Assembly (NCBI RefSeq): GCF_014639795.1
Contig: NZ_BMGC01000012.1
Location: 36,191 to 100,190 of the forward strand
Direction: 5' to 3'
From: Gordonia jinhuaensis
GTDB taxonomy: Bacteria; Actinomycetota; Actinomycetes; Mycobacteriales; Mycobacteriaceae
Length of the DNA stretch: 64,000 nucleotides
The first letter of the stretch is position 1. Every line of letters starts with the position of its first letter. The notes under the pieces are model-generated. The model worked only from the letters and a program-made list of their open reading frames with translations, ran no database searches and had not been told where the DNA came from. A program made the position numbers and the translations under genes. Positions 53,693-61,974 of this stretch are shown piece after piece.

Positions 53693-54412
53693 ATGCCCAC
53701 AACCCTGGTCATTGGTGGTAGCTCCGGAATCGGACTGGCGGCCGCCGTCCGGCTCAGTACGCTCGGCGACATCGTTCATGTCGCCGGTCGCGATCCGCGC
53801 CGGCTCGCTGATGCGGTCGGCACGCATCCGGCGTTGCTACCTCACGAACTCGACGCGGGTGATGCCGACGCAGTGGCCGCGCTCGTGGCGGATCTCGTCG
53901 AGGAGTACGGCAGCCTCGACCGGCTGATCGTGACGCTCAGCGGGAACGAGGGCGTGGGTGCGCTCGCCGAGCTCGACCTCAGTACCTTGCGTGCGGCCTT
54001 CGAGGAGAAGTTCTGGCCGACCCTCGCCGCTGTCCAGGTGGTGGCCCCGCACCTGGCTCCCGGTGGGTCGATCACCCTGGTCGGTGCCGTCACCGCTCGC
54101 GTGGGAATGCCCGGAACTGCCGGCCCCGGATCACTCAACGCCGCCGTCGAAGGTCTCGTCCAGCCGCTGGCCGCCGAGCTCGCACCGATCCGTGTCAACG
54201 CGGTCTCGCCCGGTTACGTTGACACCCCGTGGTGGGACATGGTCCCTCAGGATGACAGGAATGTGCTGTTCGGTGAGATCGCCGAGACGTTGCCCACCAA
54301 GCACATCGCCACTGCCGACGATGTCGCCGAGGTGATCGTCCTGCTGGCCACCAACCCCAATCGCACCGGAACAGTTGTCGAATCCGATGGCGGTGCACAC
54401 CTGACGGCATGA
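53693..54412 (+). CDS. SDR-family protein with degenerate catalytic motif
   Basis: A 239-residue Rossmann-fold protein. The NAD(P)-binding motif GGSSGIG (8-14) and the NAVSPGYVDTPWW segment place it in the short-chain dehydrogenase family. The YxxxK active site, expected before AAVEGLVQPLA, instead reads PGSLN, so both the Tyr and the Lys are missing. It may have lost oxidoreductase activity or work by another mechanism. The ATG follows GGTGGAGTC. A TetR regulator is divergent from it. Confidence 0.85.
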   Translation: MPTTLVIGGSSGIGLAAAVRLSTLGDIVHVAGRDPRRLADAVGTHPALLPHELDAGDADAVAALVADLVEEYGSLDRLIVTLSGNEGVGALAELDLSTLRAAFEEKFWPTLAAVQVVAPHLAPGGSITLVGAVTARVGMPGTAGPGSLNAAVEGLVQPLAAELAPIRVNAVSPGYVDTPWWDMVPQDDRNVLFGEIAETLPTKHIATADDVAEVIVLLATNPNRTGTVVESDGGAHLTA

Positions 54413-54454
54413 GGCCGCGCGTGGTGAATCGATCGGGCGCACTACTGGGCCCGC

Positions 54455-54530
54455 TGGTGCCCCCTCTCGGGCTCGAACCGAGGACCTGCGGATTAAAAGT
54501 CCGTAGCTCTACCAACTGAGCTAAAGGGGC
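54455..54530 (-). tRNA. tRNA-Lys (anticodon TTT)
   Basis: A full cloverleaf on the minus strand: acceptor GCCCCTT pairs with AGGGGGC. The D-arm is GCTCAGTTGGTAGAGC, the anticodon loop is CTTTTAA, and the T-arm is CTCGG-TTCGAGC-CCGAG. Discriminator A is followed by an encoded CCA. Confidence 0.95.
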
Positions 54531-54581
54531 CGATCGCCGTGACTCTCATCAGGGCACGGGAAAGCTTACAAGGTGATGTGA

Positions 54582-54845
54582 TCATCCGGGGAGGTGGTCC
54601 CTCGTCGCCTGTAGCGGCGATCGGAGCGGATGTGATGCGCCCAAGGAATTCAGCCAATCCTCGACGCAATGAGTGATCGGATCGACCACGAGTATCCGGC
54701 GTAGGTGACGCCGGTGATGCTCCGCGACGCTCGGCGCCTGTGCCGCGGCGATACCCGTGGTGCCCCAGAACAACGCGGCCATTGCGACTGCGCCGGCGCC
54801 ACAAGCCTCGGATCTGCCGTGCATGTGCGGGACCAGGTCCGCCAC
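54582..54845 (-). CDS. Possible small secreted protein
   Basis: An 87-codon frame from a GTG, or 80 from the ATG at 54824. Residues MHGRSEACGAGAVAMAALFW then GTTGIAAAQA look like a signal peptide with an AxA-type cleavage site. The rest (PSVAEHHRRHLRRILVVDPI) has no recognisable domain. No good ribosome site is seen. Coding status is uncertain. The remaining gap (54846-55140) holds only short GTGCCAGTGCGG direct repeats. Confidence 0.35.
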   Translation of the reverse strand: MADLVPHMHGRSEACGAGAVAMAALFWGTTGIAAAQAPSVAEHHRRHLRRILVVDPITHCVEDWLNSLGASHPLRSPLQATRDHLPG

Positions 54846-54908
54846 GAGACAGCCGCAATGGTGTCGAAAGCCTTGTCGTGCAGACTATCTCGCCGATATC
54901 GGAGGTGC

Positions 54909-54936
54909 CGGTGCCAGTGCGGGTGCCAGTGCGGGT
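54909..54936 (+). repeat. Short direct repeats of a 12-mer
   Basis: GGTGCCAGTGCG-type units are repeated twice with a third partial unit in a non-coding gap. No function is suggested. Confidence 0.5.
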
Positions 54937-55140
54937 GGGCACGCATCACGCGCAGAGCGTTGCGCGCCGGGTGGTCTGTGCAGCGCCTTGGCCCGAGCGT
55001 CTGCGTCGGCGAGCCCACGGATTGAGGTAGTGCGCTACGCGTTTCCCTCGGCCACGCACGTGGCGGAATGGGTGTCACGGCACCGATCGATGACGCCCGG
55101 CACCGCACTCCCACCAGTCTCGCCAACCAGGGATCTCACC

Positions 55141-55419
55141 ATGTTCATTGCAGTCATCGCGATCATCATGTCGTTCATCGTGGTCGGAGCACTCGTCAAC
55201 CCCTACGTCGCCGACTTCGACGGGCAAGACATCCGCGCGGCCCGTCGCCGACGAGTGCGCCGCGAGCGTCGTGCGATGCGTCGCGACCGCCGGGCGGCCC
55301 GACGTGACGCGCGCCTGCTGCGCGCGATCGAGGAGCCCACCTCTCCAGTCACCGCGGGTCGGTGGAGCGGGATGCTCGCCAGCAGCCGGATCGCGTTCGC
55401 GCGGATGCGTTGGCCGTAG
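55141..55419 (+). CDS. Small membrane-anchored Arg-rich protein
   Basis: A 92-residue protein. A hydrophobic helix (residues 2-19, FIAVIAIIMSFIVVGALV) is followed by a strongly basic segment (RAARRRRVRRERRAMRRDRR) and a short tail. The ATG follows CAGGGATCTCACC. It resembles no family I know; the basic stretch could bind nucleic acid or acidic phospholipid at the membrane. It lies just before a GT-C-like membrane protein, 73 nt away, and may share its transcript. Confidence 0.55.
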   Translation: MFIAVIAIIMSFIVVGALVNPYVADFDGQDIRAARRRRVRRERRAMRRDRRAARRDARLLRAIEEPTSPVTAGRWSGMLASSRIAFARMRWP

Positions 55420-55492
55420 TGCCGCCCGGATCCCCACTGGACTCCCTGCCACCTTCCAAGGACTTCACAGACTCGGTGGTCACACTCTCGGC

Positions 55493-56956
55493 ATGACCCT
55501 CACGAGTGCGTCACCGACCGCGCATGCCGACCATCACGCATATGCCGTTCGACCAGGTGGCAGTCGAGCTGTGCGGTGGAGTGTGATCGCCCTCATCGTG
55601 GTCGCAGCGATCGCAATTCGATTGCCGTTCTTGCATTTCCAGACTCTGGACTACCAGAAGTTCCTCAGCCGCTGGTACGACACGCTCGATCAGGGTGGGT
55701 TCTCGGCGCTCAAGCACAAATTCGCCGATTACAACTATCCCTACCTCTACCTGATATGGGTACTGACCGCATTGCACATCCCGTCGCTGATCGGGATCAA
55801 GGCGATCTCGATCGTCTTCGATGTCGTCCTGGGGTTTTTCGCCTATCGCATAGCGGCGCTCAGGACGCAGAACTTCTGGATCCGTGCCCTGGCGTTCGCA
55901 CTCGTGGTGCTGTTGCCGTCGGTCGTGGCCAACAGTGCCTACTGGGGGCAGGCCGATGCGATCTATTCGGCCTTCGCGCTGGGCGGCGTGTATTTCCTGA
56001 TGCGACCGAACCCGTTGTCGGACGGTCTCTCCCGATCGGACGCTTGGTGGGCGTGCGTGTTCTTCGGCTTGGCAGTGAGTTTCAAGTTGCAGGCGGTGTT
56101 CATCTTCCCTGTGCTGATCTGGTTGGTGCTCCGGCGCTACCTGCCGTGGTACTCGCTGATCGCGATCCCAGTGGTCTATCTGCTCGCCGACATCCCCGCA
56201 CTGGCGGTCGGTGCACCAGTGAAGACAGTGCTCTCGGTGTATCTGGACCAAGCCGATTCCAACAAGTCACTCACGCTGGGAGCAGCAAATCTCTACCAGC
56301 TCATCCCGATCTCCGGTGATGTCACATGGCTGGCTCACGCGGGTATCGCGGCCGCGGCCCTGGTGATCATCGCGTTCCTGGCGTGGTCGTGGTTCGCGCG
56401 GCCGGGGGTGACCGCGACGTCGATCCTGGTGGTCACGACTGCTGCTGCGGTGATCGTGCCGTTCCTGCTGCCGAACATGCACGACCGATACTTCTACATG
56501 GCCGAGGTGCTGACGGTCGTCATGGCTTTCTACCTGCCCATGCGCTACTGGATCATGCCGATTCTCGTGCAGGCTGCCGCCATCGGCGTCTATCACTCGT
56601 CGCTGACCGGTGATCAGGGACGCGGCTTCGGGGGTATGAACGGGGGTGGCCCCGGGACAATGGGGCAGAACGGACCCGGCACCCCGCCGACAGGCCAGAC
56701 CACCGGAGCAGCTGGCCAATCTGCCAACGGTCAACACGACTTTCGCGGTGGTGGCCCCGGCTCCGGGAGTCCCGAGCAGCGCGGCTTCACCGCTGACCAC
56801 CGACAGGGCGGATTCGGTGGCGGCGGTCGACGGGCAGGGTCGGCGTACTCGTCCGGACGCGGCGACACCGCGCTGACGGTGTATGCCAGCTTCATGGCGG
56901 CAGCGGCGCTGGGAATGATCGCGACCGTGGTGCAGACCTGTCGCCGGCGCACGTGA
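55493..56956 (+). CDS. Polytopic membrane glycosyltransferase-like protein (GT-C/DUF2029 type)
   Basis: A 487-residue multi-helix protein. The first loop after helix 1 has FQTLDYQKFLSRWYDTL, similar to the acidic catalytic loop of polyprenol-phosphate-sugar transferases. NSAYWGQADAIYSAFALGGV and FLLPNMHDRYFYMAEVL are typical of mannosyltransferase-like GT-C proteins. A Gly/Gln/Pro-rich tail (about residues 380-455) precedes a final helix. Its sugar and acceptor are unknown. The ribosome site is weak. Confidence 0.78.
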   Translation: MTLTSASPTAHADHHAYAVRPGGSRAVRWSVIALIVVAAIAIRLPFLHFQTLDYQKFLSRWYDTLDQGGFSALKHKFADYNYPYLYLIWVLTALHIPSLIGIKAISIVFDVVLGFFAYRIAALRTQNFWIRALAFALVVLLPSVVANSAYWGQADAIYSAFALGGVYFLMRPNPLSDGLSRSDAWWACVFFGLAVSFKLQAVFIFPVLIWLVLRRYLPWYSLIAIPVVYLLADIPALAVGAPVKTVLSVYLDQADSNKSLTLGAANLYQLIPISGDVTWLAHAGIAAAALVIIAFLAWSWFARPGVTATSILVVTTAAAVIVPFLLPNMHDRYFYMAEVLTVVMAFYLPMRYWIMPILVQAAAIGVYHSSLTGDQGRGFGGMNGGGPGTMGQNGPGTPPTGQTTGAAGQSANGQHDFRGGGPGSGSPEQRGFTADHRQGGFGGGGRRAGSAYSSGRGDTALTVYASFMAAAALGMIATVVQTCRRRT

Positions 56957-57025
56957 CCAGGCACTTAGCTGACCGAATTGTGGCTATTGCCAGCCCAGTT
57001 CGACGGCTCCGGTTGTATCGATGCG

Positions 57026-57045
57026 CCCACTCTTGATTGAGTGGG
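57026..57045 (+). repeat. 7-6-7 hairpin overlapping the BCCT ribosome-binding region
   Basis: CCCACTC-ttgatt-GAGTGGG ends 3 nt before the ATG at 57049 and would pair the purine-rich stretch used for ribosome binding. Confidence 0.5.
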
Positions 57046-57048
57046 GGT

Positions 57049-58704
57049 ATGTCATCTGAGGCGAGCACCCCCGGCAGAGCCCATGAAACACGGAGATTCG
57101 ACTTCGTGGTGTTCGGCGTCACCGGTGGTCTCGTCATCGCCTTCGTCATCTGGGGGCTCGTCGACAAGGAAAACCTGAACTCTGTCACCGCCGACGTCCT
57201 GAAGTGGATCACCGACAACATGGGGTGGCTGTTTCTGATCGCGGCCACCGGGTTCGTGCTCTTCGCGATCTATCTGGCGTTCAGCAAATACGGGCGGATA
57301 CCCCTGGGACGCGACGGCGAGGCTCCCGAATACCGCACCGTCAGTTGGATCGCGATGATGTTCAGCGCGGGTATGGGAATCGGGCTCATGTTCTACGGTG
57401 CCAGTGAGCCGCTCGCGCACTACGTGACCGCACCGCCGGGGACCAGTGCACACGACGTCTCGATTGCGATGGCCACCACCATGTTCCACTGGGGCCTGCA
57501 CCCGTGGGCCATGTATGCGGTTGTCGGCCTTGCCATCGCCTACAGCACCTACCGCCGGGGGCGCAGCCAGCTCCTCAGCGCGGTGTTCGCCCCGTTGCTC
57601 GGGCATCGGGCAAACGGGCTGGGCGGCAAGGTCATCGACATCCTGGCGATTTTCGCGACGCTGTTCGGCACTGTCGCCTCGCTCGGTCTGGGTGCTGCTC
57701 AGATCGGTTCGGGGTTCGAAGAGGTCGGCTGGGTGTCGAGCACGGGCAAACTGCTGCTCGTCGCGATCATCGCGGTGCTGACCGCAGCGTTCGTCGCGTC
57801 GGCGGTGTCGGGCGTCGCCAAGGGCATCCAGTGGCTGTCGAACATCAACATGGTGTTGGCGCTGGTGTTGGCCGTGTTCGTGTTCGTGGTCGGCCCGACT
57901 GTGTTCATCCTCAACGTACTGCCCACCACCATGGGCTCCTACGCGTTCGACATCACCTGGTTCTCGTCGCGCTCGTCGGCCACCGTCGACGCCTCCGGTC
58001 AGAAGTGGCTGGCCACCTGGACGATCTTCTACTGGGCATGGTGGGTGTCGTGGACACCGTTCGTCGGGATGTTCCTGGCCAAGATCAGCCGCGGGCGCAC
58101 GATCCGCGAATTCGTGATCGGCGTGATGCTGGTGCCCACCTCGGTGTCGGTGGTCTGGTTCTGCGTCTTCGGTGGCACTGCCATCAATCAGGAGATGCAT
58201 GGGAAGAACCTGTCCGGTAGCACCGACGAGGAATCCCAGCTGTTCGACATGCTGGGCAACCTGCCGTGGACCGGAATCGCGTCGGTGCTGGTGATGCTTC
58301 TCGTTGCCATCTTCTTCGTCTCCGGCGCCGACTCCGCCTCGCTCGTGATGGGAACGCTCTCGCAGCGGGGGGCCGACGAGCCGTCCAAATCGGTGACGGT
58401 CTTCTGGGGTGTGCTCACCGGCGGTGTCGCCGCGCTGTTGCTGTGGGCCAGCGGCAACGACGCGCTCAACGGCATCAAGACGATGGCGATCATCGCCGCG
58501 TTGCCGTTCGTGGTGGTCATGATCGTCATGTGTGTGGCGCTCTACAAGGATCTCCGACACGACCCGTTGATCCTGGCGCGCCACCGATACGTCACCCGTG
58601 TGCGCGACAAGGTGCGCGCCGAGGCCGGCGAACTCGCCGACTCGACACCGACGGACGGATCGCCGGTTGCGAGTTCCACGGCAGGCGAGACCTCGACCAC
58701 CTGA
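57049..58704 (+). CDS. BCCT-family betaine/carnitine/choline-type transporter
   Basis: A 551-residue transporter with twelve helices. The family signature is WAWWVSWTPFVGMFLAKISRGRTIREF, and MFSAGMGIGLMFYGASEP and FHWGLHPWAMYA are also present. It imports osmoprotectants such as glycine betaine with Na+ or H+. The C-terminal tail is charged and may be osmosensing. The ATG 57049 is chosen over a TTG 12 nt upstream. Confidence 0.93.
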   Translation: MSSEASTPGRAHETRRFDFVVFGVTGGLVIAFVIWGLVDKENLNSVTADVLKWITDNMGWLFLIAATGFVLFAIYLAFSKYGRIPLGRDGEAPEYRTVSWIAMMFSAGMGIGLMFYGASEPLAHYVTAPPGTSAHDVSIAMATTMFHWGLHPWAMYAVVGLAIAYSTYRRGRSQLLSAVFAPLLGHRANGLGGKVIDILAIFATLFGTVASLGLGAAQIGSGFEEVGWVSSTGKLLLVAIIAVLTAAFVASAVSGVAKGIQWLSNINMVLALVLAVFVFVVGPTVFILNVLPTTMGSYAFDITWFSSRSSATVDASGQKWLATWTIFYWAWWVSWTPFVGMFLAKISRGRTIREFVIGVMLVPTSVSVVWFCVFGGTAINQEMHGKNLSGSTDEESQLFDMLGNLPWTGIASVLVMLLVAIFFVSGADSASLVMGTLSQRGADEPSKSVTVFWGVLTGGVAALLLWASGNDALNGIKTMAIIAALPFVVVMIVMCVALYKDLRHDPLILARHRYVTRVRDKVRAEAGELADSTPTDGSPVASSTAGETSTT

Positions 58705-58811
58705 GGCCAGGGCCGGGTCTGAATCGGCGCGCTGATTCGACCCACAGCCGATTCGACACCGCGGAGGCGACTCGGGGTGGCCCATCTGGCTCGTGACCGG
58801 GTGATGACGCA

Positions 58812-58817
58812 TATCTT
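58812..58817 (+). promoter_or_regulatory. -10 element of leaderless DUF1295 gene
   Basis: TATCTT, 6 nt before the ATG at 58824. Confidence 0.55.
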
Positions 58818-58823
58818 TGACCC

Positions 58824-59642
58824 ATGTCGCCGATCTGGGTCGTGGTCATCGTCGCCGCTGCTGTCTCGTCACTGTGCTGGATCGCCTCGCTGGTCACCGG
58901 CGACACCTCGTGGGTGGACCGGATCTGGTCGGTGGTCCCGGTGGTCTACATGTGGATCTTCGCCGGCGCAGCGGGTTTCGATGACATGCGGCTGATGGTG
59001 ATGGCGGTGCTCACCACGTTGTGGGGGATCAGGCTGACCTTCAACTTCGCCCGACGCGGGGGATACACGGGCACCGAGGACTACCGGTGGGCCATTCTGC
59101 GCGAGAGGATGTCGAGCTGGCAGTTCGCGGCGTTCAACCTGTTGTTCATCGTGATCTATCAAAACCTGCTGCTGGTGCTCATCGCGCTGCCCGGCTACAG
59201 CGCCTTCGAACACCAGGGTGGGTTCGGCGTCGCCGACGTGGTGATCGCGGTCCTGTTCCTGTGTGCGCTGGTCGGGGAGACGGTCGCCGATCAGCAGCAG
59301 TGGGATTTCCACGCGTGGAAGAATGCCGAGACCGCGGCCGGCCGCACTCCCTCTCCTCGGTTCAACACCCGGGGACTGTTCCGCTTCTCGCGTCACCCGA
59401 ACTACTTCTTCGAGATTGCCCAGTGGTGGTTGATCTTCGCCTTCGGTGCGGTGGCGGCCGGGTCGCTGTGGCAGTGGACGATCATCGGCGCGGTGCTGCT
59501 GACGGTCCTGTTCATCGGGTCCACCGTGCTCACCGAGTCGGTCACCCTGTCGAAATACCCCGAATACGCCGAGTACCAGCGTTCCACCTCGCCGATCGTG
59601 CCGTGGTTCCCGCGCCGTCCGCAGCAGCGGCTGGCGCACTGA
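58824..59642 (+). CDS. DUF1295 membrane protein (steroid 5-alpha-reductase-like)
   Basis: A 272-residue membrane protein with several helices. The C-terminal block FNTRGLFRFSRHPNYFFEIAQWW and the end YPEYAEYQRSTSPIVPWFPRRP are those of DUF1295, related to steroid 5-alpha reductases and isoprenylcysteine methyltransferases. The substrate is unknown; lipid or steroid reduction is suggested by family only. The transcript appears leaderless. Confidence 0.87.
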   Translation: MSPIWVVVIVAAAVSSLCWIASLVTGDTSWVDRIWSVVPVVYMWIFAGAAGFDDMRLMVMAVLTTLWGIRLTFNFARRGGYTGTEDYRWAILRERMSSWQFAAFNLLFIVIYQNLLLVLIALPGYSAFEHQGGFGVADVVIAVLFLCALVGETVADQQQWDFHAWKNAETAAGRTPSPRFNTRGLFRFSRHPNYFFEIAQWWLIFAFGAVAAGSLWQWTIIGAVLLTVLFIGSTVLTESVTLSKYPEYAEYQRSTSPIVPWFPRRPQQRLAH

Positions 59643-59696
59643 ACCGAGTCGTCACGGGGCCGGTGTTCTGAGTCGGGCGGTCACGCAGACGCAGAA

Positions 59697-59734
59697 GCGA
59701 ATCCCCATCGGCTGTGCAGCCGATGGGGATTCGC
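59697..59734. terminator. Perfect hairpin between DUF1295 and PAP2 genes
   Basis: An 18-bp perfect inverted repeat (59697-59714 with 59717-59734) with GGGGATTCGC in the right arm. It lies between convergent genes. Confidence 0.8.
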
Positions 59735-59779
59735 GCTCACATGTCGAGCATGGCAGGGCTCGTGTTCAGCGGTACGCCG

Positions 59780-60973
59780 TCACACGTGCGCGTGGCCGGC
59801 CTTGTCGATGGTCACGTGTGCGGTCAGCGCGGCGACCAGATCGATCCGTCCCCAGCCGCCGTCGGCGCCTGCCTTGTCGAGCGGGTATCCGGCGGGCAGA
59901 GCGGTCTGCTGCAGGATCTCCAGACGCTGTGCATCGGTGAGGTGCGGGAAGGCCGCACGCAGCAGCACTGCCGATTCGGCCGGGATGGTGCTCGCGGTCT
60001 TGGGTGCGATCCGCGGGAACCCGTAGGTCAGCCGTGACGTGAAGACCGCCGCGTCGGCTGCCACCGCGTCGCCGAGTCCGTCAGCCTTGATCGACGCTGC
60101 GATCGATCGGTGGGTCTGCTTCTCCAGGACCGTGCGCAACTGAACGCCCGCTTCGTCCACGAGACGGTTGAATGCGGGATCCGCCAGGCGGTCGGCGGCG
60201 ATCGCCTGGCCCATCATGCGTCCGCCGATCACATCGAGCGGGTAGTGGACGCCGAGCACGATGCGGGCATTGCCGATGTCGGAGGAACGGGTGAGGATCT
60301 GCGGACCGAGTTCGGGCAGCCAGTCGGCCAGCAGCAGACCCTTCCAGTACGCCTGAGTGGTGTGACCCGACGGATAGGACGGGTCGCGGGTCACCTGATA
60401 GGTGTTGCCCCCGGGTCGGTCGTAGTGGTGGAAACGGTTGGGCGCCACGATGAACGGGCGGGGGTTGTTGAAGTACAGCTTCTCGATCGCGGTGGTGCCC
60501 AACGGCAGCGACGTACGTGCGGCGTCACCCTTGAGCAACGCGGTGACCTTGGGGAGCTTTCCCTCGTTCCAGGCGGTGCGGAATGCCGCGCCCAGCGTGG
60601 GGCCGAGTGCATAGCTCAGTGAGATGGCGCGATCGTCGTAGTTGATGGCGATCGCATCGGCCTGCTGAGCCTTGGTGGCGGCGTTGTTGATCTTCGCGGC
60701 GGTGTCGAGATTCTGGGCGATGATCTCCGGGTGCGCCGAGCGCAGGGTGGTGAACCCGTCGACGATCGTGAGATAGCTGCCGCGCGACGGCGCGTCAGAC
60801 GGAAACGGTCCGAGAAGCTCAGCTGTGGTGAATCCCGACGACGCGGTGTGGGCGGCGGCGGGCGTGGCCGGGGCCGGGGCAGCGTCGGCGACCGGCGCCG
60901 AGGCAAGGCCCAGGACGACAGCTGTTGTTGCGGTGAACAGGGCCGTCATCGGCCGCACAGTGGTGATTCGCAC
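59780..60973 (-). CDS. Secreted PAP2-type acid phosphatase/haloperoxidase-like protein
   Basis: A 397-residue exported protein. The signal peptide MRITTVRPMTALFTATTAVV... ends near APVADAAPAP. The three phosphatase motifs are present: KLYFNNPRP (K-x6-RP), SYPSGHT, and ARIVLGVHYPLD (R-x5-H-x3-D). They mark class-A acid phosphatases and vanadium haloperoxidases. Phosphate release outside the cell is likely. GTG 60973 is chosen because the signal peptide starts there. Confidence 0.87.
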   Translation of the reverse strand: MRITTVRPMTALFTATTAVVLGLASAPVADAAPAPATPAAAHTASSGFTTAELLGPFPSDAPSRGSYLTIVDGFTTLRSAHPEIIAQNLDTAAKINNAATKAQQADAIAINYDDRAISLSYALGPTLGAAFRTAWNEGKLPKVTALLKGDAARTSLPLGTTAIEKLYFNNPRPFIVAPNRFHHYDRPGGNTYQVTRDPSYPSGHTTQAYWKGLLLADWLPELGPQILTRSSDIGNARIVLGVHYPLDVIGGRMMGQAIAADRLADPAFNRLVDEAGVQLRTVLEKQTHRSIAASIKADGLGDAVAADAAVFTSRLTYGFPRIAPKTASTIPAESAVLLRAAFPHLTDAQRLEILQQTALPAGYPLDKAGADGGWGRIDLVAALTAHVTIDKAGHAHV

Positions 60974-61139
60974 GAACCGAAACCCTATCCCGGTGCGCGT
61001 GACCAATTGGTGAACGATGGATGACGAGGTGTGGAACGCGGTTCCCTCTGCGCTGTGACCAGGGGATTTGGCGGTTTCCGGGCGGCGTGATCTAGGCTGT
61101 AGCGCGCCCGCCGGAATGACGATCGGCGAGCGCAAGCAA

Positions 61140-61213
61140 GGCCCTGTGGCGCAGTTGGTTAGCGCGCCGCCCTGTCACGGCGGAGGTCGCGGGTTCAAGT
61201 CCCGTCAGGGTCG
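61140..61213 (+). tRNA. tRNA-Asp (anticodon GTC), copy 1
   Basis: Cloverleaf with acceptor GGCCCTG/CAGGGTC, anticodon loop CTGTCAC and T-arm GCGGG-TTCAAGT-CCCGT. No CCA is encoded. It is identical to the copy at 61686. Confidence 0.95.
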
Positions 61214-61292
61214 CTCAGAATCATCTGGTCGACAGTCGGTGAAGCGTTGCCGATCATCTCTGCACCCGACCAGGTGGCCCGTCGGCGAAGCC

Positions 61293-61360
61293 GCCCAGGT
61301 GCTCAGTTGGTACGAGTGTCCGCCTGAGATGCGGAAGGTCCCCGGCTCGATTTTCCCTGC
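61293..61360 (+). pseudogene. Decayed tRNA-Phe copy
   Basis: It aligns over most of its length to the intact tRNA-Phe at 61792: GCTCAGTTGGTACGAG and GTCCGCCTGA are shared. Base 9 is deleted, the anticodon loop reads CTGAGAT instead of CTGAAAA (GAG, not GAA), and the T-arm and acceptor 3' strand no longer pair. It lies 79 nt after tRNA-Asp copy 1. The following stretch to 61574 shows no gene. Confidence 0.75.
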
Positions 61361-61574
61361 AGATTCGATGTGTCCCGCAGATGCCAGAGCGTCGGGATTC
61401 GGCGTCATCATCGGATTCGGTGGTATTGCCGAGGTCGTCGAGCCACAGTCGGTGTGCAGTAGCGGGCGTGCCGCCCGAGGCCTGGCCGCAATCCGGGGAA
61501 ATCGGCTCGACCAGGCGATTTGTGATTGGTGTGGACCGTGTCCTAAGCTAAGTCGGCTCCCGAACGGAGAACCG

Positions 61575-61647
61575 GCCCCCTTCGTCTAGCGGCCTAGGAC
61601 GCCGCCCTTTCAAGGCGGTAGCGCGGGTTCGAATCCCGTAGGGGGTA
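61575..61647 (+). tRNA. tRNA-Glu (anticodon TTC)
   Basis: Acceptor GCCCCCT pairs with AGGGGGT (first pair G-T). The anticodon loop is CTTTCAA and the T-arm is GCGGG-TTCGAAT-CCCGT. No CCA is encoded. Confidence 0.94.
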
Positions 61648-61685
61648 CGCCTGGGCCCTCTTCGGGGGTGCAGATAACAGAACAA

Positions 61686-61759
61686 GGCCCTGTGGCGCAG
61701 TTGGTTAGCGCGCCGCCCTGTCACGGCGGAGGTCGCGGGTTCAAGTCCCGTCAGGGTCG
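61686..61759 (+). tRNA. tRNA-Asp (anticodon GTC), copy 2
   Basis: Sequence identical to copy 1, 38 nt after tRNA-Glu and 32 nt before tRNA-Phe. Confidence 0.95.
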
Positions 61760-61791
61760 CCTGAGGTCTCGGTGTTTCACCGGTACCTTCC

Positions 61792-61865
61792 GGCCAGGTA
61801 GCTCAGTTGGTACGAGCGTCCGCCTGAAAAGCGGAAGGTCGTCGGTTCGATCCCGACTCTGGCCA
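61792..61865 (+). tRNA. tRNA-Phe (anticodon GAA)
   Basis: Acceptor GGCCAGG/TCTGGCC, anticodon loop CTGAAAA, T-arm GTCGG-TTCGATC-CCGAC and discriminator A. No CCA is encoded. Confidence 0.95.
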
Positions 61866-61869
61866 CCGT

Positions 61870-61897
61870 GAAAGCCACCCCGCAAGGGGTGGCTTTC
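61870..61897 (+). terminator. Terminator of the tRNA cluster
   Basis: Perfect 12-bp stem GAAAGCCACCCC with GGGGTGGCTTTC and a GCAA tetraloop, 5 nt after tRNA-Phe. Confidence 0.85.
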
Positions 61898-61974
61898 GTC
61901 GTTGTACGGGTGCTGTCCGGGCGTCCCCCGGGGCCCGGTCGAGTAGGGCCGTCGAATAGGACGTCGAACAGGGC

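Noticed and set aside
52863..53927. Plus-strand open frame across the TetR region
   Set aside because: Antisense to a clear TetR gene; no ribosome site and no family resemblance.
61214..61574. Possible protein gene or extra tRNA between tRNA-Asp and tRNA-Glu
   Set aside because: Only the decayed tRNA-Phe copy is supported; reading frames there look random.
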